From positions 65,660,440 through 65,724,439 of the forward strand of contig CM060702.1 in the NCBI GenBank assembly GCA_030686995.1: a DNA stretch of 64,000 bases. The letters run 5' to 3'. This stretch comes from Artemisia argyi (lineage: Eukaryota; Streptophyta; Magnoliopsida; Asterales; Asteraceae). The notes under the pieces are model-generated. The model worked only from the letters and a program-made list of their open reading frames with translations, ran no database searches and was not told where the DNA came from. Shown here in pieces: positions 1 to 12,073 of the stretch (position 1 is the stretch's first letter; every line of letters starts with the position of its first letter). The position numbers and the translations under genes are program-made.

Positions 1-2127
1 AAAACAGCTTATACCAATCTTGAAAAAGAACGGGATGAGTTGAAAAAGGACTTTGCAATGAAAGAAGATAAACTTTTGGAAGAAATCGTAGAGTCAGAAC
101 ACAAGATTGCACATCTAGAAGAATTAGTGGTTAAGTCGGGTCAGTCAAGTCAAACAATGAAAATGATTTCAAACCAAACTAATCCGATTTACCATACGAA
201 ACACAAAATGGCTCTCGGTAACAACAATCCTTGTAATCTCAAGAAAGCTCAGGAAGAACAGAATGTTTTGTATAATGGTAGTGTTTTTTACACCAAACAT
301 GATCCTCCCGTCGTTCGGGATTCTGTGCAAACGATAGAACATGTCGAAGAGAGCATTATTAAAATGAAACAAAAGGATTTAAAACCCATTGATTACAACA
401 AATTGAACAAACTTTCGGGTATTACTTTTGTTCCACAAAAAGAACCATCTGTGTTTTCCATAAAACGACCATTCTCGAAAATGTTTTCTAAGAAAGTAGT
501 TGCTTCCAAATCGCTTTCAAACATGAAACAGATGTCTTCAAACAACACTTTTAACTCAAGTGCTGCCAGAGGATATCTTGATGATCTTAAAACAAGAGTT
601 GGGCAACTTAAAACGACTTTAGAATCTAAAACGAGACTTAATGAGATTAACTGGAATTCCACGATTCATTTACAGCTTAAAAAGATTCTTGAAAATGAAT
701 TTGCTCCTCAGATTAATAACATTCATGCTCGTGTAATTCATTTTGAACAAGCATTTTTGAAAGAAACAGCTGACTTCGTCACGGATCACAAATCCCTGAT
801 AAAGAAGGCTAATGAATCTTTTGAGCAAATCAATGTTTTGGAAAACCTAAATGATTCTCTCTTCGAAGCTGTTATGACTATTGATATTATGTCCATCATT
901 TTACAAACATATTCTGTTCAAGATGATGAAAGACTGAGAGCTGAGACCTCTGACATTGTTTCAAAATATGAAAATGCTCTTATAAAGCTTGAAAAAGAAA
1001 ATGTCTCATATTTTAAACAACTTGATCGAAAAAAGGAAGAATGCAAGTATGACAAATTGTCGTATGAGCGTGACTAAAAGAAAATGAAAGAGCAAAATGA
1101 TCTTTTGAGGACTCAGCTTGAAAGTCAAAAAGGAAAGGGTGAGGAAACTAAGTTTGCAAAACCATTGACTTCGGAGAAAACAAATGTTTCAAACACGGTT
1201 CAAAAACCTAAAATGTCAATTTCACGGTTTGCTCCAAAAGTCGATGAGAAAAAGGATTTGAGAAAACCAGTCACTCCAACACCCTTGCCCAAGAAAAGTG
1301 AAAATGAAAAGATTGTTGATAAAGGAAAAGCGGTTGTCGAAACACCTAAAGTGTTAGCACCTGGACTTTTTAGGATTAGTCCCACTAGTGCGCCTGCCTC
1401 ATCATCTAAGACAAATGACAAGTGCATAAAGGCTAATTCTAAAGAATCTAGGGATGCTAAAACAGACAACAATATAAATCCTAATGTGTGTGCCTTACCT
1501 TCTACAGGATTAGAAAGCACCTCTAGGAGCAGCAGACTAAATCCTAGGAGCAATACAAGGAACAATAGAGTCTCCCCTGTCTCTACGAGTAGTAGCAAGA
1601 ATAAAGTTGAAGAAGTAGAAGAACACCCTAGGAATTTATCGCTTTTTAATAAGAAACATGATTCATCTGAATGTAATGTCGAAAGTATTGGTTCTAATGC
1701 ATGTAATGACTCTGTTTGTTTAATATGCAAGAGATGTTTAATTAATGATGTTCATGATGAATGTGTTTCTAAGAATGTAAATGTTACGCCTGAACAGAAG
1801 AATGTTCCAAAAAGACCTAGTGCTAGATCCAGATCTATAGAAAGATTAGTTGCACGATTTAGAACTACCACTATTAGTCGAATGCCTAGGAACTATCTTA
1901 AGTATTGTGTATGGAAACCAATGGGTAGAGAATTCATTCTTCAGGATGGCAAATTGAAAGTTGTTCAAAATGGTCAAATAGATACTTTCTATGAATGTGA
2001 TTCGGATTTTACCCCTAACCCAATGGAACCAAATTCAAAACGGTTTCCAAATACAAAATCTTCTGTTCTTGGCAGGTTATCGAAATATGTCTTTGGATCG
2101 TCGACTCGGGTTGCTCCAAGCACATGA
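1..2127 (+). pseudogene. gag: copia gag-like region, interrupted by an in-frame stop
   Basis: The frame is open from base 1, so the true start is upstream of the window. It is broken by TAA at 1075-1077 and continues in the same frame from 1084 to 2127. The first part is lysine- and glutamate-rich with long heptad-like stretches (coiled coil). The second part is serine- and proline-rich and holds a Cys/His cluster of the form C-x2-C-x7-H-x3-C near 1713-1755 (starting CLICKRC), a possible degenerate zinc-binding site. Its end (LGRLSKYVFG, about 2069-2098) resembles the gag-to-protease junction of Asteraceae SIRE-type elements as I remember them. No clear aspartic-protease DTG motif follows, so that domain is missing or decayed. 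The product would package element RNA. Confidence 0.72.
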
Positions 2128-3419
2128 CCGGGAATTTAAAGCTGCTGATCAATTTCGTCTGGAAATTCATGGAAACTGTACGCTTTGGAAATGATCATGT
2201 AGTAGCTATTCAGGGTTATGGAGATCTACAATTTGGGGATTTTTTAATCACTTGAGTTTACTACGTCGAAGGGTTGGGACACAACTTGTTTTCAGTTGGG
2301 CAGTTTTGTGATGCATATTTAGAAGTTGCATTCAGAAGAAACACGGTTTTTATAAGAAAGTTGGTTGGTGATGATCTCTTAACTGGTAATCGTGGTACAA
2401 ACTTGTATGCTATCGACATCAACCAAATGGCTTCTACATCACCAATTTGTCTTATGACAAGGGCAACCGAAACTAAGTCCTGGCTGTGGCATAGACGTTT
2501 ATCCCATCTCAATTTCGACACCATCAACAAGTTAGCCAAAGACAACATCGTCATCGGACTTCCTAAGTTCAAATACACCAAGGAACACCTATGTCCATCA
2601 TGCGAACAAGGTAAAAGTAAAAGAGCATCATATAAACCCAAAACCGTACCTAGTTTGGAAGCAAGTTTACATATATTGCACATGGACTTATGTGGCCCAA
2701 TGAGAGTTGAAAACATTAATGGGAAGAAGTATATTCTCGTTATTGTTGATGATTATTCAAGATATACATGGGTTAAGTTTTTGAGATCAAAAGACGAAGC
2801 ACCAGGCATCATCATCACCTTTCTGAAGCGTATTCAAGTTCTACTTCAAGCTCCAGTAAGGATTATAAGAACAGACAATGGCACAGAATTTACAAACCAG
2901 GAGTTAAGAACTTACCTTGAAGATGTTGGAATCACACACCAAACATCAGTTGTTAGAACTCCACAGCAGAATGGGGTAGTTGAAAGAAGAAACCGAACTC
3001 TTGTGGAAGCTGCTCGCACAATGCTGATCTTTTCTAGTGCACCACTATTCTTATGGGCTGATGCTGTAGCCACTGCTTGTTTTACTCAAAACCGATCCCT
3101 AGTCCATCCGAGATTCAATAAAACCCCATATGAGCTAGTGAACAACCGTAAACCTGACATCTCTTACCTTCACGTATTTGGCGCTTTGTGCTATCCGACG
3201 AATGATAGAGAAGATCTAGGAAAGTTAAAAGCTAAGGGTGATATTGGAATCTTCATTGGATATTCAGAAAACTCGAGGGCATTCAGGGTGTATAATAGAA
3301 GAACGAAAAAGATAATGGAGACGATGAGTGTGAAGTTTGACGAGATTTCACAAATGGCTTCTGAGAGATACGCTCTAGAACCGCGCTTAATCCAATGGCT
3401 TCTAATCAAAACGGATTAG
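2124..3419 (+). pseudogene. int: copia integrase (GAG-pre-integrase plus rve core)
   Basis: The frame runs from 2124 but has a TGA at 2253-2255; the long open part is 2274-3419. It starts with the pre-integrase zinc-binding module: the H-H pair in WHRRLSHLNF (about 2489-2518) and the C-C pair in CPSCEQGK (about 2591). The catalytic core follows, with the first Asp in HMDLCGPM, the second in RTDNGTEF and the Glu in QQNGVVERRN, so the D-D-E triad is intact. The function is insertion of element DNA into the genome. The frame ends at 3419 while RT is in another frame, so a frameshift near 3385 separates two domains that are normally fused. Confidence 0.87.
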
Positions 3420-5590
3420 GACCCGCACCAAACCAGCAGACTTCTGGACACATCAGTTCAGGACTCGTACCTCAAGGAGCTCAGTCAACAAACACGGATA
3501 AACCTTCAGAACAAGAACTGGAAAATTTCTTCGAGTTAATGTTTGATGAATATTATGGTGGAACTTCGACAAATGCATCTCAACAACATTCCGCTGCACC
3601 CGCTCTAAACCATCAACCACCACCATCACAAGATGCATCTACAACAATCGAAGCTGAAGCACCAACTACCTCAACATCATCTACATCTACTCAAGTAACT
3701 CCAGTACTTGAAACTGTTCTACCAAGCATTGATGAGCAAAACCAAAACACAAATTTTCAAGAAGAACCAACAAATAATTCAAACGATATTGCGTTAGAAG
3801 AAGAAGAAACATTTGAAAACCCATTTGCAACAGACTCTACTGAATCTTCTTCAAGGTTACAAGAACTATCTAACACACATTCGTTACACCCAAGGTACCC
3901 TTCTACGTTTCTATGGACAAAAGACCATCCAATAGAACATATTATTGGTGAACCTTCAAAGCCAGTTCAAACAAGGAGACAACTTGCCACCGATCTCGAA
4001 TTGTGCATTTACGTTTGCTCAATCAGCCTCAAAGAACCAAAGAACATTCGGGAAGCAATGGCAGAAAACCCTTGGATTGAAGCGATGCAGGAGGAATTTC
4101 TTCAATACATGTTACATGATAGTTGGGAACTTGTTGAACGACCACTTGATAAACGTGTTCTTGATCTCAAGTGGTTGTGGAAGAACAAACTGGATGAGGA
4201 AATGACTATTATTCGCAACAAAGCTTGTCTCGTGACTAAAGGTTATCCACAAGAAGAAGGGATAGACTTCGAAGAATCATTCGCGCCTGTAGCTAGACTT
4301 GAAGCAGTCCGGATTTTCTTAGCCTATGCCGCTCACAAAAACATCACAGTCTATCAGATGGACATTAAGACTGCTTTCTTGAATGGAACTCTGAAAGAAG
4401 AAGTGTATGTGAGTCAGCCAGAGGGATTCATCGACAAAGATCATCCAGACTACGTCTACAAGCTTAAGAAATCAATTTATGGTTTAAAACAAGCTCCAAG
4501 AGCGTGGTATGACGAACTATCATCTTTCTTGCTTAAAAACAATTTCACAAAAGGAACGGTTGATGGCACCTTGTTTATCAAAAAATTCAAAGATGACATT
4601 TTGATCGTTCAAATTTATGTGGACGACATTATTTTTGGATCAACTAATCCTAACCATTCAAAACATTTTGAAAATCTCATGAAAAGCAAATTTGAAATGT
4701 CCATGATGGGGGAACTAAAATTCTTTCTTGGTTTACAAATCCATCAATCCCCTCGTGGTATTTTTATCAATCAAGCTAAATATACGATAGAGATTTTGAA
4801 AAAACATGGAATGGAAAGTTGTGATTCTGTTGGTACACCAATGGTCACTTCACCAAAAATAGGTGCTGATTTGTTTGGGAAACCTATCGATCCGAAAAAA
4901 TATCGGAGCATGATCGGTTCTCTCATGTACCTAACTGCTAGCCGCCCCGATATTCAATTTGTTGTTTGTTTGTTAGCACGGTTTCAGGCAAAGCCTACCG
5001 AACTTCACCTCAAAGAGGTCAAACGGATCTTTTGGTACCTACGAAGCACCATTAACATGGGACTTTGGTATCCGAAGGATTCGGGGTTTCATCTAACAGC
5101 ATTTTCAGATGCAGACCATGCTGGTGATCAAGTTACAGCAAAGAGTACATCTGGAGCACAATTTTTGGGTGAAAAGCTTGTAAGCTGGTTGTCAAAGAAA
5201 CAGGATTGTACTGCGCTATCAACTGCCGAAGCCGAGTATGTGTCTCTATCTGCGTGTTGTGCCCAAGTTCTTTGGATGCGGACACAGCTCACAGATTATG
5301 GCTTTACTTTTGACAGAATACCTATGTATTGTGACTCAAAAAGTGCCATAGCCATCTCGTGCAATCCCGTACATCACTCTAAGACGAAGCATATCAAAGT
5401 CCGCTACCATTTCATCAAAGAACACGTGGAAGAGGGTAATGTTGAATTATTTTTCGTTAAGACTGATTATCAACTCGCCGATCTATTTACTAAAGCCCTT
5501 CCAAAAGAAAGGTTTGACTATTTAGTTCGACGAATTGGCATGCGAAGCCTAACTCCTGAGGAGCTAGAACGTCTTCTCGAATCTTCTTGA
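3395..5590 (+). CDS. pol: copia reverse transcriptase-RNase H fragment
   Basis: A 731-codon open frame. Residues 1-190 are a Ser/Thr/Pro/Gln-rich linker, usual between integrase and RT in this family. The RVT_2 reverse transcriptase starts near WIEAMQEEF (about residue 226), has the motif [11 protein letters not shown], and the catalytic YVDD at about residue 407. RNase H follows with SDADHAGD (about residue 570) and the conserved STAEAEY. The last residues RIGMRSL and ELERLLES match the usual C-terminus of the family, so the 3' end is complete. It lies in a different frame from integrase and lacks its own normal start, so it is a piece of a broken polyprotein although open throughout. Confidence 0.9.
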   Translation: MASNQNGLGPAPNQQTSGHISSGLVPQGAQSTNTDKPSEQELENFFELMFDEYYGGTSTNASQQHSAAPALNHQPPPSQDASTTIEAEAPTTSTSSTSTQVTPVLETVLPSIDEQNQNTNFQEEPTNNSNDIALEEEETFENPFATDSTESSSRLQELSNTHSLHPRYPSTFLWTKDHPIEHIIGEPSKPVQTRRQLATDLELCIYVCSISLKEPKNIREAMAENPWIEAMQEEFLQYMLHDSWELVERPLDKRVLDLKWLWKNKLDEEMTIIRNKACLVTKGYPQEEGIDFEESFAPVARLEAVRIFLAYAAHKNITVYQMDIKTAFLNGTLKEEVYVSQPEGFIDKDHPDYVYKLKKSIYGLKQAPRAWYDELSSFLLKNNFTKGTVDGTLFIKKFKDDILIVQIYVDDIIFGSTNPNHSKHFENLMKSKFEMSMMGELKFFLGLQIHQSPRGIFINQAKYTIEILKKHGMESCDSVGTPMVTSPKIGADLFGKPIDPKKYRSMIGSLMYLTASRPDIQFVVCLLARFQAKPTELHLKEVKRIFWYLRSTINMGLWYPKDSGFHLTAFSDADHAGDQVTAKSTSGAQFLGEKLVSWLSKKQDCTALSTAEAEYVSLSACCAQVLWMRTQLTDYGFTFDRIPMYCDSKSAIAISCNPVHHSKTKHIKVRYHFIKEHVEEGNVELFFVKTDYQLADLFTKALPKERFDYLVRRIGMRSLTPEELERLLESS

Positions 5591-7423
5591 AAATGTTTTC
5601 AAAATCGCTTCGCTGTAAATAAGTTTTTGAAAATACAAAATTTGAAAAATCAACAAAAACAAAATACAAAAATATAAAATTTCAAAAAATTCAAAAACAA
5701 TATAAAATCAAAAAAACCCAAACATATTCTTCTCACGACATGTCTCTCGTATAAATCAATATTCTGTACGTTTCTAGAAATGTCATTCAACAATGATACG
5801 GACATGTACAAATGCTTGAATGGAAGTTATTCAAATGTTTTTCTAAAACATGTCGTTTCTCAAAATTTTCTTCACTATGGCTTTCGTATACCTCAGTACG
5901 AAACCCGTGCTTCAAAGTGAAATCTTTTCAAAACATGGGTCCGGGTATAATAACTCGAAAAGATTTCAAATAAGGACCGAACAATGACTTCTGATTATTT
6001 TCAAATCAAGGACTCGTACGTTCAATGACGAACTCTTTTTCAAAAAGTTCGAGTCTAAACAAACGAAAAAGATTTCAAGCATAAACTCGTTTTCAAACAA
6101 AATTCTTGAGCACTTTTTCAAGATTGTTCAAAAGATTTCTCAAAATCTCTCAAAATGAGTGCTCAAGAAAACTCCCTCTAAACCCTTAATTGATTTTAAA
6201 ATGTGCTATCATTAAGGGGGAGTACAAAAACAAAAATGTTCCAAATTCATGCAAAATCTGTCTTTCTCTCCAAAAGCTTTTTCTTAATCAGTTGATATAA
6301 AAAATATCACATTATGCTATTTTTGAGGGGGAGAAGACATGATTAAAATGTGATCAAAGATGTTTAAAGTTTGTGACTGAATCTCAGAAGAGCTCGACTC
6401 AGTAAAGTACCAATGAATTGACGAAGCTTAAAATGTCATTAATCGAAAAGACTTGTCCTGTATGGGTAATAATTTCAAGCTAGTCTAACTAGTGATGTAA
6501 GCGTGTCTCGAATAGGACTTGTCTGAGTAGAATGTACCGTATCGAGAGACTCTCTTTGGACTTGACCAGGACGGGTAATAACTTCAAGCTAGTCTAACTA
6601 GTGATGTGAGCGTGTCTCGAATCGGTCATGTTCGCTGAAAGTGGATCAATTCAAAAGTGCAAACTCCTCTCGCAGGTGCAAATTTCTCAAATATTCATGA
6701 GCACATGTGAAGGGGGAGTCCTTCACAAGTTACAAAACTCTCAAAGTGGTAACAACAATGTGTTTTATTATCATAAACACTTTGAGAGATTTTCAATAAA
6801 TGGTTTCATGGCAACAATAGGATAGTCATGGAGTTCTAAGGTGACTAAGGTTAGGAAAAACCGTCTTATGATCCGCCAGAACCAGAGGGATCTACCCAAG
6901 GACAAATCCAATAGATTAGAATTAGAAGTCCTTAGGTATGATTGAAAAAAGGAGAAAATGAGAAAGGAGAAAGAAGGGGTTGAAGAATTAAAAAGAAAAG
7001 TTATGAAAAAGGGTGAAAAGAAATAGCCCTCCAAATGTTCAACCATAGGGCAGACACCGGGTACAATTCGTATGCTACTGGTTGTTACTAAGGTGACACC
7101 GGTATTGAAGACAAAGACGTCATGGACCCAGTGACGCACTGCACTAAACCTTCTTAACCACTCAAGTTCTCTTAAAAGAGCTTGTTTCATTCTCACGGGG
7201 AACCGGTGTAATCTATCGACTTGTCTCTTAGTGATGGTTGATATTGAAGCAGGAGACCTCTCCCTAATCTCCGCATAGGAAACCAAATGTGCAATTATTG
7301 AGTCTAGAGCCTCGAGATTCATCAAAAGATCTCATAGGAACACATGATATTTCTACACTGGTTGTTCAACATTAAGGACGCCAGATGTAAACTTAAGAGT
7401 CCTACGCAGATCTTAGCCATCTG
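5591..7423 (+). other. copia non-coding 3' region, first part, with multiple polypurine tracts
   Basis: There is no convincing coding sequence. The first 150 bases are A-rich. AGGGGGAG-type tracts occur at 6214-6222, 6325-6333 and 6710-6718; repeated tracts like these are a described Sirevirus trait. A segment of about 53 bp is duplicated (near 6463-6515 and 6573-6625) with a few mismatches. An open frame on the opposite strand (6771-7325, 184 codons) has no recognisable domain. Confidence 0.6.
6214..6222 (+). other. internal polypurine tract AAGGGGGAG
   Basis: First of three internal AGGGGGAG copies upstream of the functional tract beside the 3' LTR. Similar copies are at 6325-6333 and 6710-6718. 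In Sireviruses these may prime extra plus-strand synthesis; that role is inference here. Confidence 0.5.
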
Positions 7424-10400
7424 TGTCACACCCCCAAAATCGGGTCCAGCGGAAGCATACATGTAGCTGGGGTGTAACTCAATTGGTATCTCGACACAAG
7501 ATCAAAAATAGTTTGCACTTGAATCATTTTGAATAAAATAGTTAAATCAAAATGTTGAATTTACATTGTTAAAAGTAATGCGGAAGTAGGCCTTTAAAAT
7601 AATTTAAAACGGTCCCCATCTGAATAATCAGAGTCTTCTATGACCATGCCATGCCCTGCCAAAACCTCCAGTAGCGTGCCATTGCTAAATACCTGAAAAT
7701 ACATGCTAAAGTGTCAACACAATGGTTGGTGAGTTCATAGAGTCTTGTGAAAAAGAATGTAATGCATTGAAATGAAGATTTCCCAGCAAAGGCATCGTAA
7801 ATCCACTCAGTTCCAAGTCCCGCCATAAGAGACTTGTAACCTGTGTGTTTACAACCCACTGCCAAATGTAATATGTTTGATACAAAAGTATTGTAATTCA
7901 ATAGTAATAGTGGTGGAAAAGTATCGTAATTCCATAAGTAATTTTCGTATGTACAATAGCCACAAGTATAAAGTGAACCGACATAAATGTCAAAAATGCT
8001 ACATTGTCTCTTAAGCTCATGACCCCGAAGCTAGACTTTGTAATGCCCCAACAGAGTGTCTACCAGGCACTCACTTGATAAGACATGAAATGCATTCGTC
8101 CCGTTGGAGCAACCCAAACACGAATGGAGGCGTCACCCTCAATAGATCTATTCACTCACTCTCGCTTAGTACTTGAAATTAACGGTCCATGATATTGAAA
8201 GGGGACTTGTTATGAAGTGGTAGTAAGGCAACTTAAGCAATGTATGGAATTTGTAATACTTGGGCATGTACAAAAATAGTTGTTGCAATGTATTCTCCCC
8301 CCATGGGATTTGAAATCGTATAAAAGTATAACACGAGTATTTAAGCATGTATCTCCCCCAAAGAGTTTGTAAAGTAATTAAACCAGTAAAAGTGGGGCTA
8401 TGACTCACCTTAACTGATGAAACTGTGATGAAATGAAATGAACACCAATGAACAATTAGCTGCCGCAACCCAATATGATGGTACCATGAACATGTAATGA
8501 GCTGAAAAACAAGGCGCGCACACTAGCCGCAACCTAATATGAATGATGAACGATCTACTTTAGATCATGAAATGATGTTATGAATGTCCATGCACATGTT
8601 TCTATACCACTCTACTCTTTGAAAAACACTTGTGTTATCAAAATATATAATCCAAGTATTTGGAAAAATATTGCTATTAGAAAATAAAATAAGCTAGTTG
8701 CAATATATATACTTATATATATATCGTATGCTTCCATGTTAGTGTTGAAATACTCGGGTTGTAATCCTTGAAATATCGCCTTGAAATGATGAAAATATAC
8801 TTGTAATAACTAATACTTCATTAGTTATAAAGCTTGGTACTTAGTATTATTTCTAGCTTATAAAAGTACTTCGTAGTTTTTGTGTCCATTTTTATTAAAA
8901 GCTGTCAAATAGAAATGGTTTTAGCCGATATTCAAACGTGATTATCTTTGTCGTTACTTGTCCGTTTTACTTGTTCCTTATGTCCACGGTTACGTCTTAG
9001 TATGTAGTAATATATTTTGGAAAGCTCGGCTCCTCCGGGTTACGTCTAAAGCCTCTTTTTGTCCAATGAAAAACGTCCAACAGCAACCAAATTTCCAGAA
9101 AATACATTTCGTCAACAATCTTGCAAAAATCATAACTTCTTCGTTATAAGCTCTTTTTAATCCGTTCTTTCGCCTACGGATTCGTTTTTGAAAGTATTTT
9201 CTAAAAATTTTGCCAAAGTTTCCTTGGTGTTTACTGATTTTCCAGATTTTTACAAAACGGGACAGCTTGTCTAAAATAGGTTCCAAATCAAGTTTCCAAG
9301 GTTAAAAACTAATTTCTACCATCACCAAACCTCTTGTAATCACCACATGGCTAATCTAATCTTACCATACACCTTCTTAGGGTGCCATGGACTCCTAACC
9401 AAGTTATTAGAGCAAGGGGATTCATAACTAAAAAGTTAGGGTTTGTATGTTTCTTTTTAGCCAAAATAAAGTGTGGTATAGTTACTTGTACATGGTTTTT
9501 AGCATGATACTTATGTAATACATGTAAAAATAGGATGATCCATGAAAAAATAAAGATGAAAACTTACTTGATAAAATGAGATGATTATAGGATGATTATG
9601 CTTGATGTTCTTGTGTTTTTGTTGCTTGATTCTTGATTAGGCATGTAAAATGAACAAGTTTAGTGTTTTACTTTATGAAAAATGATCACTTGATCATGGA
9701 GATCAATTATGGGTCGTGGGTTATGAAGAGGGAATGGAAGAGATGAGATGAATTTTGTTCTTAGCTAAAAGTGAATTATGATTCTAGTAATTGGTAAAGT
9801 TATGTTGATAATAGGTTTATTAGTATAAAATGGTTAAGTTAATGCTAGGGGTTAAAAAGGGGTGGTCTTGGCCGGTTTTTCAAAGGGTGAAGGGGGGGGG
9901 GGGGGGGGTAGGGTACTTGTGATTTAATTAGAAAACCTTGTGTGAATTTGCACTAGTTTGTGTTTTTAGTTACAATCGGGTACCGGTTTTAATAGAAATA
10001 AATGTTCACGAAGTTCACCGGGATGAAATAAAGTCATAATAATGTTGAAAACATATTAAAAATATGTTGGGTACATTTACTGAGTGATCGGGTGATTATT
10101 GTTTAGTTTTCACGAAAACCGTCGTTATATTCATACGCGTACGTTATAAATAAAATAAATTTCCAAAATACTGGGTAACTGAATGTTATAACTTTTATGA
10201 TGTTAAAATGGATATAAAAATATGTCGGGACCATCGTGGGAATGTTTAGATATATTCGTCGTGTATAAACCGGGTGTTAACGTTTACTATAAATACTTAT
10301 ACGTAAAAACGTTAAATGTACTGAATGTAGTAATTTGAAAATCCTGAGAGTGGTATAACATGAAAATGCTGTTATGATGATATGCAGACTATCCCCAGTC

Positions 10401-10711
10401 CGTATGCAGTGTACTTAACACTAATGAAATGAATTCGCACCTAAACCAATCCGGTTACGCGAATTTGAATACCCGTAAACTAAATTTACGATGAAATGAG
10501 TAATGCAAGTGAATAGTGAAAACTTTTCCGGGAATGAATAGTGTTCGGTGAATAGTAAATTTCCCAAAAGTTTCTCAGAATATCAAACTGACCTCGAAAA
10601 CGATGAATAGTAAAACGATGAATAGTGTTTTGATGAATAGTGTTTGATGAATAGTGTTTTTCCAAAGTTCAGGAAATGACCTGAAATGACCTGAAATGGT
10701 GAGTTGTGACA
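7424..10711 (-). mobile_element. solo Ty3/gypsy (Tekay-like) LTR inside copia 3' region
   Basis: It begins TGTCACACCCCCAAAATC and ends GAGTTGTGACA, and is flanked by the perfect 5-bp duplication ATCTG (7419-7423 and 10712-10716). Length is 3288 bp with no internal domain, so it is a solo LTR left by LTR-LTR recombination. The CACCCCCAAAAT end matches the LTR at 18982, which belongs to a minus-strand element, hence the orientation. It includes a run of 17 G (9892-9908). Bases 8307-8411 (ATCTCCCCCAAAGAG and what follows) are closely matched at 14320-14380 in another LTR of the window. Nothing in it looks coding. Confidence 0.88.
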
Positions 10712-11499
10712 ATCTGCCAGAACATTTATAAGAAGATTCACATTTGTGATTCTCATTGATTGAATGGAAATTCCTGCCAGGGTCAACATCAAGCAGCCCT
10801 GACAGCAGGTCACTTCGGTAATTCTTTATGGGTTACGCTTAGTGTTCGCGGTGGTTTCAAACGGTCTACAGTCGTGGAGTGATCCCCAGCGACTCACCCA
10901 GTCATTGAGCTACTTAGTAGGTCTTGTAAGCTCTCTCGAGAGTATCTGACATGGGAACGGCCTTGGTAAGGGTTAGAAGGAGTCTTCACACTATGCTGTT
11001 GACGATCTCTAGTTCCTTATCTGTAAGTACCGGATGTTTTATTGCTAACTGTTTTCATGCAGCTATACATCATCTCCATGGCGACAAATTCCGCATGCTC
11101 ATACATACATCTGGAAGTTAAAGAAAGCTCCCTCAAAGATCTATACAACACTAAGTTCAAAGAAAGATTCTACGCCAAAAAGAAGAATCTACAAAGTATA
11201 AAGACTAAAGATCAAAGTGAAAGAAAGGGAACTACGTGCATATGAATATCAAAGTCCAAAGATGTATGAGCATGTTGGAATGGCAAATAACCACCACAGA
11301 CGCAGAAGTGACGAAAGGCAGATAACTCCACATCACAAAGGAACAAAGAACGATGAAAAGTCAGTTATCAAAGATCACAAAGCATGAAGGAACAAAGACT
11401 AAAGACTATTCTACAACGACACACAAAGTTAAAGACAAAGAACACGGAAGACCCACTCACGTGGAGCATCATTCGAATGACCACCCCTTAGGGGGAGAT
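10712..11499 (+). other. copia non-coding 3' region, second part, ending in the polypurine tract
   Basis: Continuation of the copia 3' region after the solo LTR; the ATCTG duplication joins it to 7423. It has no recognisable protein; a 67-codon lysine-rich frame at 11042-11245 looks like chance. It ends in the tract TTAGGGGGAGAT, which directly abuts the LTR. Confidence 0.7.
11488..11499 (+). other. copia polypurine tract (plus-strand primer)
   Basis: TTAGGGGGAGAT directly precedes the TGTTAGC start of the LTR. Position and sequence are those of the plus-strand primer of copia elements. Confidence 0.85.
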
Positions 11500-11921
11500 T
11501 GTTAGCATTAAAAATATGTATTATGAAGTGATGGTCATTCTCATATTGTAACTTTGTGTCGTTCGTTAAGATTAGTAATAGTTTAGTCATTGGGCCTTGG
11601 ACTTGGCAAGCTAATATGTTATGTGCTATGTTTCATAAGCCTTGTTATCTAACCATGTAACCAAGTCCAAGCCCAAGCCCATAGAAAGCCCATAGGGCAT
11701 CTCATGTTAAGAACTATTTAAACACCTCAAAGGCTCAATTGAGGCGTGTGCTTGTGTGTGTATTTGTGTGTGTTTCTCTTTGAATAAAAGCTCTCATTTC
11801 CATCTCTCTCTCTCTACTCTACACGAATTACATATACATACTACAAGTCACCATCTTTCATCTCTACTTCATCTTTGCTTATATATTGGTGTGATAAAGT
11901 TGTGATATTTAAGGTCCTACA
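11500..11921 (+). mobile_element. copia 3' LTR (422 bp)
   Basis: It starts TGTTAGCATT after the polypurine tract and ends GGTCCTACA. A TATA-like TATTTAA lies at 11715-11721 and AATAAA at 11783-11788, giving a plausible U3/R/U5 layout. A GT-rich stretch lies between them (11747-11774), and a CT-rich tract follows (about 11804-11820). The 5' LTR is outside the window. Confidence 0.82.
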
Positions 11922-12073
11922 GTTACGAACAAAAACACAAAGAAATAAGATAGACTAAAGAAAACCTAAAAATAAAAATAAAATCTTACTAGAAAGGAAT
12001 CAAGCAAGTAGACCTAATAAAAAGAGATTCTAACCTAGACAATAACTATTCCCCGGCAGTGGCGCCAAAAACT
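11922..12073 (-). mobile_element. leader fragment of a minus-strand gypsy-type element with TGGCGCC primer site
   Basis: Read on the minus strand, the LTR end at 12074 is followed after six bases by TGGCGCCACTGCCGGGG (12067 down to 12051). This primer binding site type is used by Tat/Athila-lineage gypsy elements (tRNA-Asp-like in my recollection). Only about 150 bases of the internal region are present because the copia element inserted here; the rest would be left of the window. Confidence 0.72.

Larger units (their letters stand above)
1..11921 (+). mobile_element. Sirevirus-like Ty1/copia retrotransposon, 5' end outside window
   Basis: The order is gag, integrase, reverse transcriptase, RNase H, then a long non-coding 3' region and a 3' LTR. 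Integrase before RT is the copia order. A coiled-coil-rich gag, a long 3' region and repeated AGGGGGAG tracts (6214, 6325, 6710, 11489) are traits known from Sireviruses (SIRE lineage). The coding region carries in-frame stops and frame changes, so this copy cannot make a full polyprotein. A gypsy solo LTR (7424-10711) interrupts the 3' region. The 5' LTR and start of gag lie left of the window, so element age cannot be read. The base after the 3' LTR begins GTTAC, the presumed target duplication, whose partner is outside. Confidence 0.88.
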
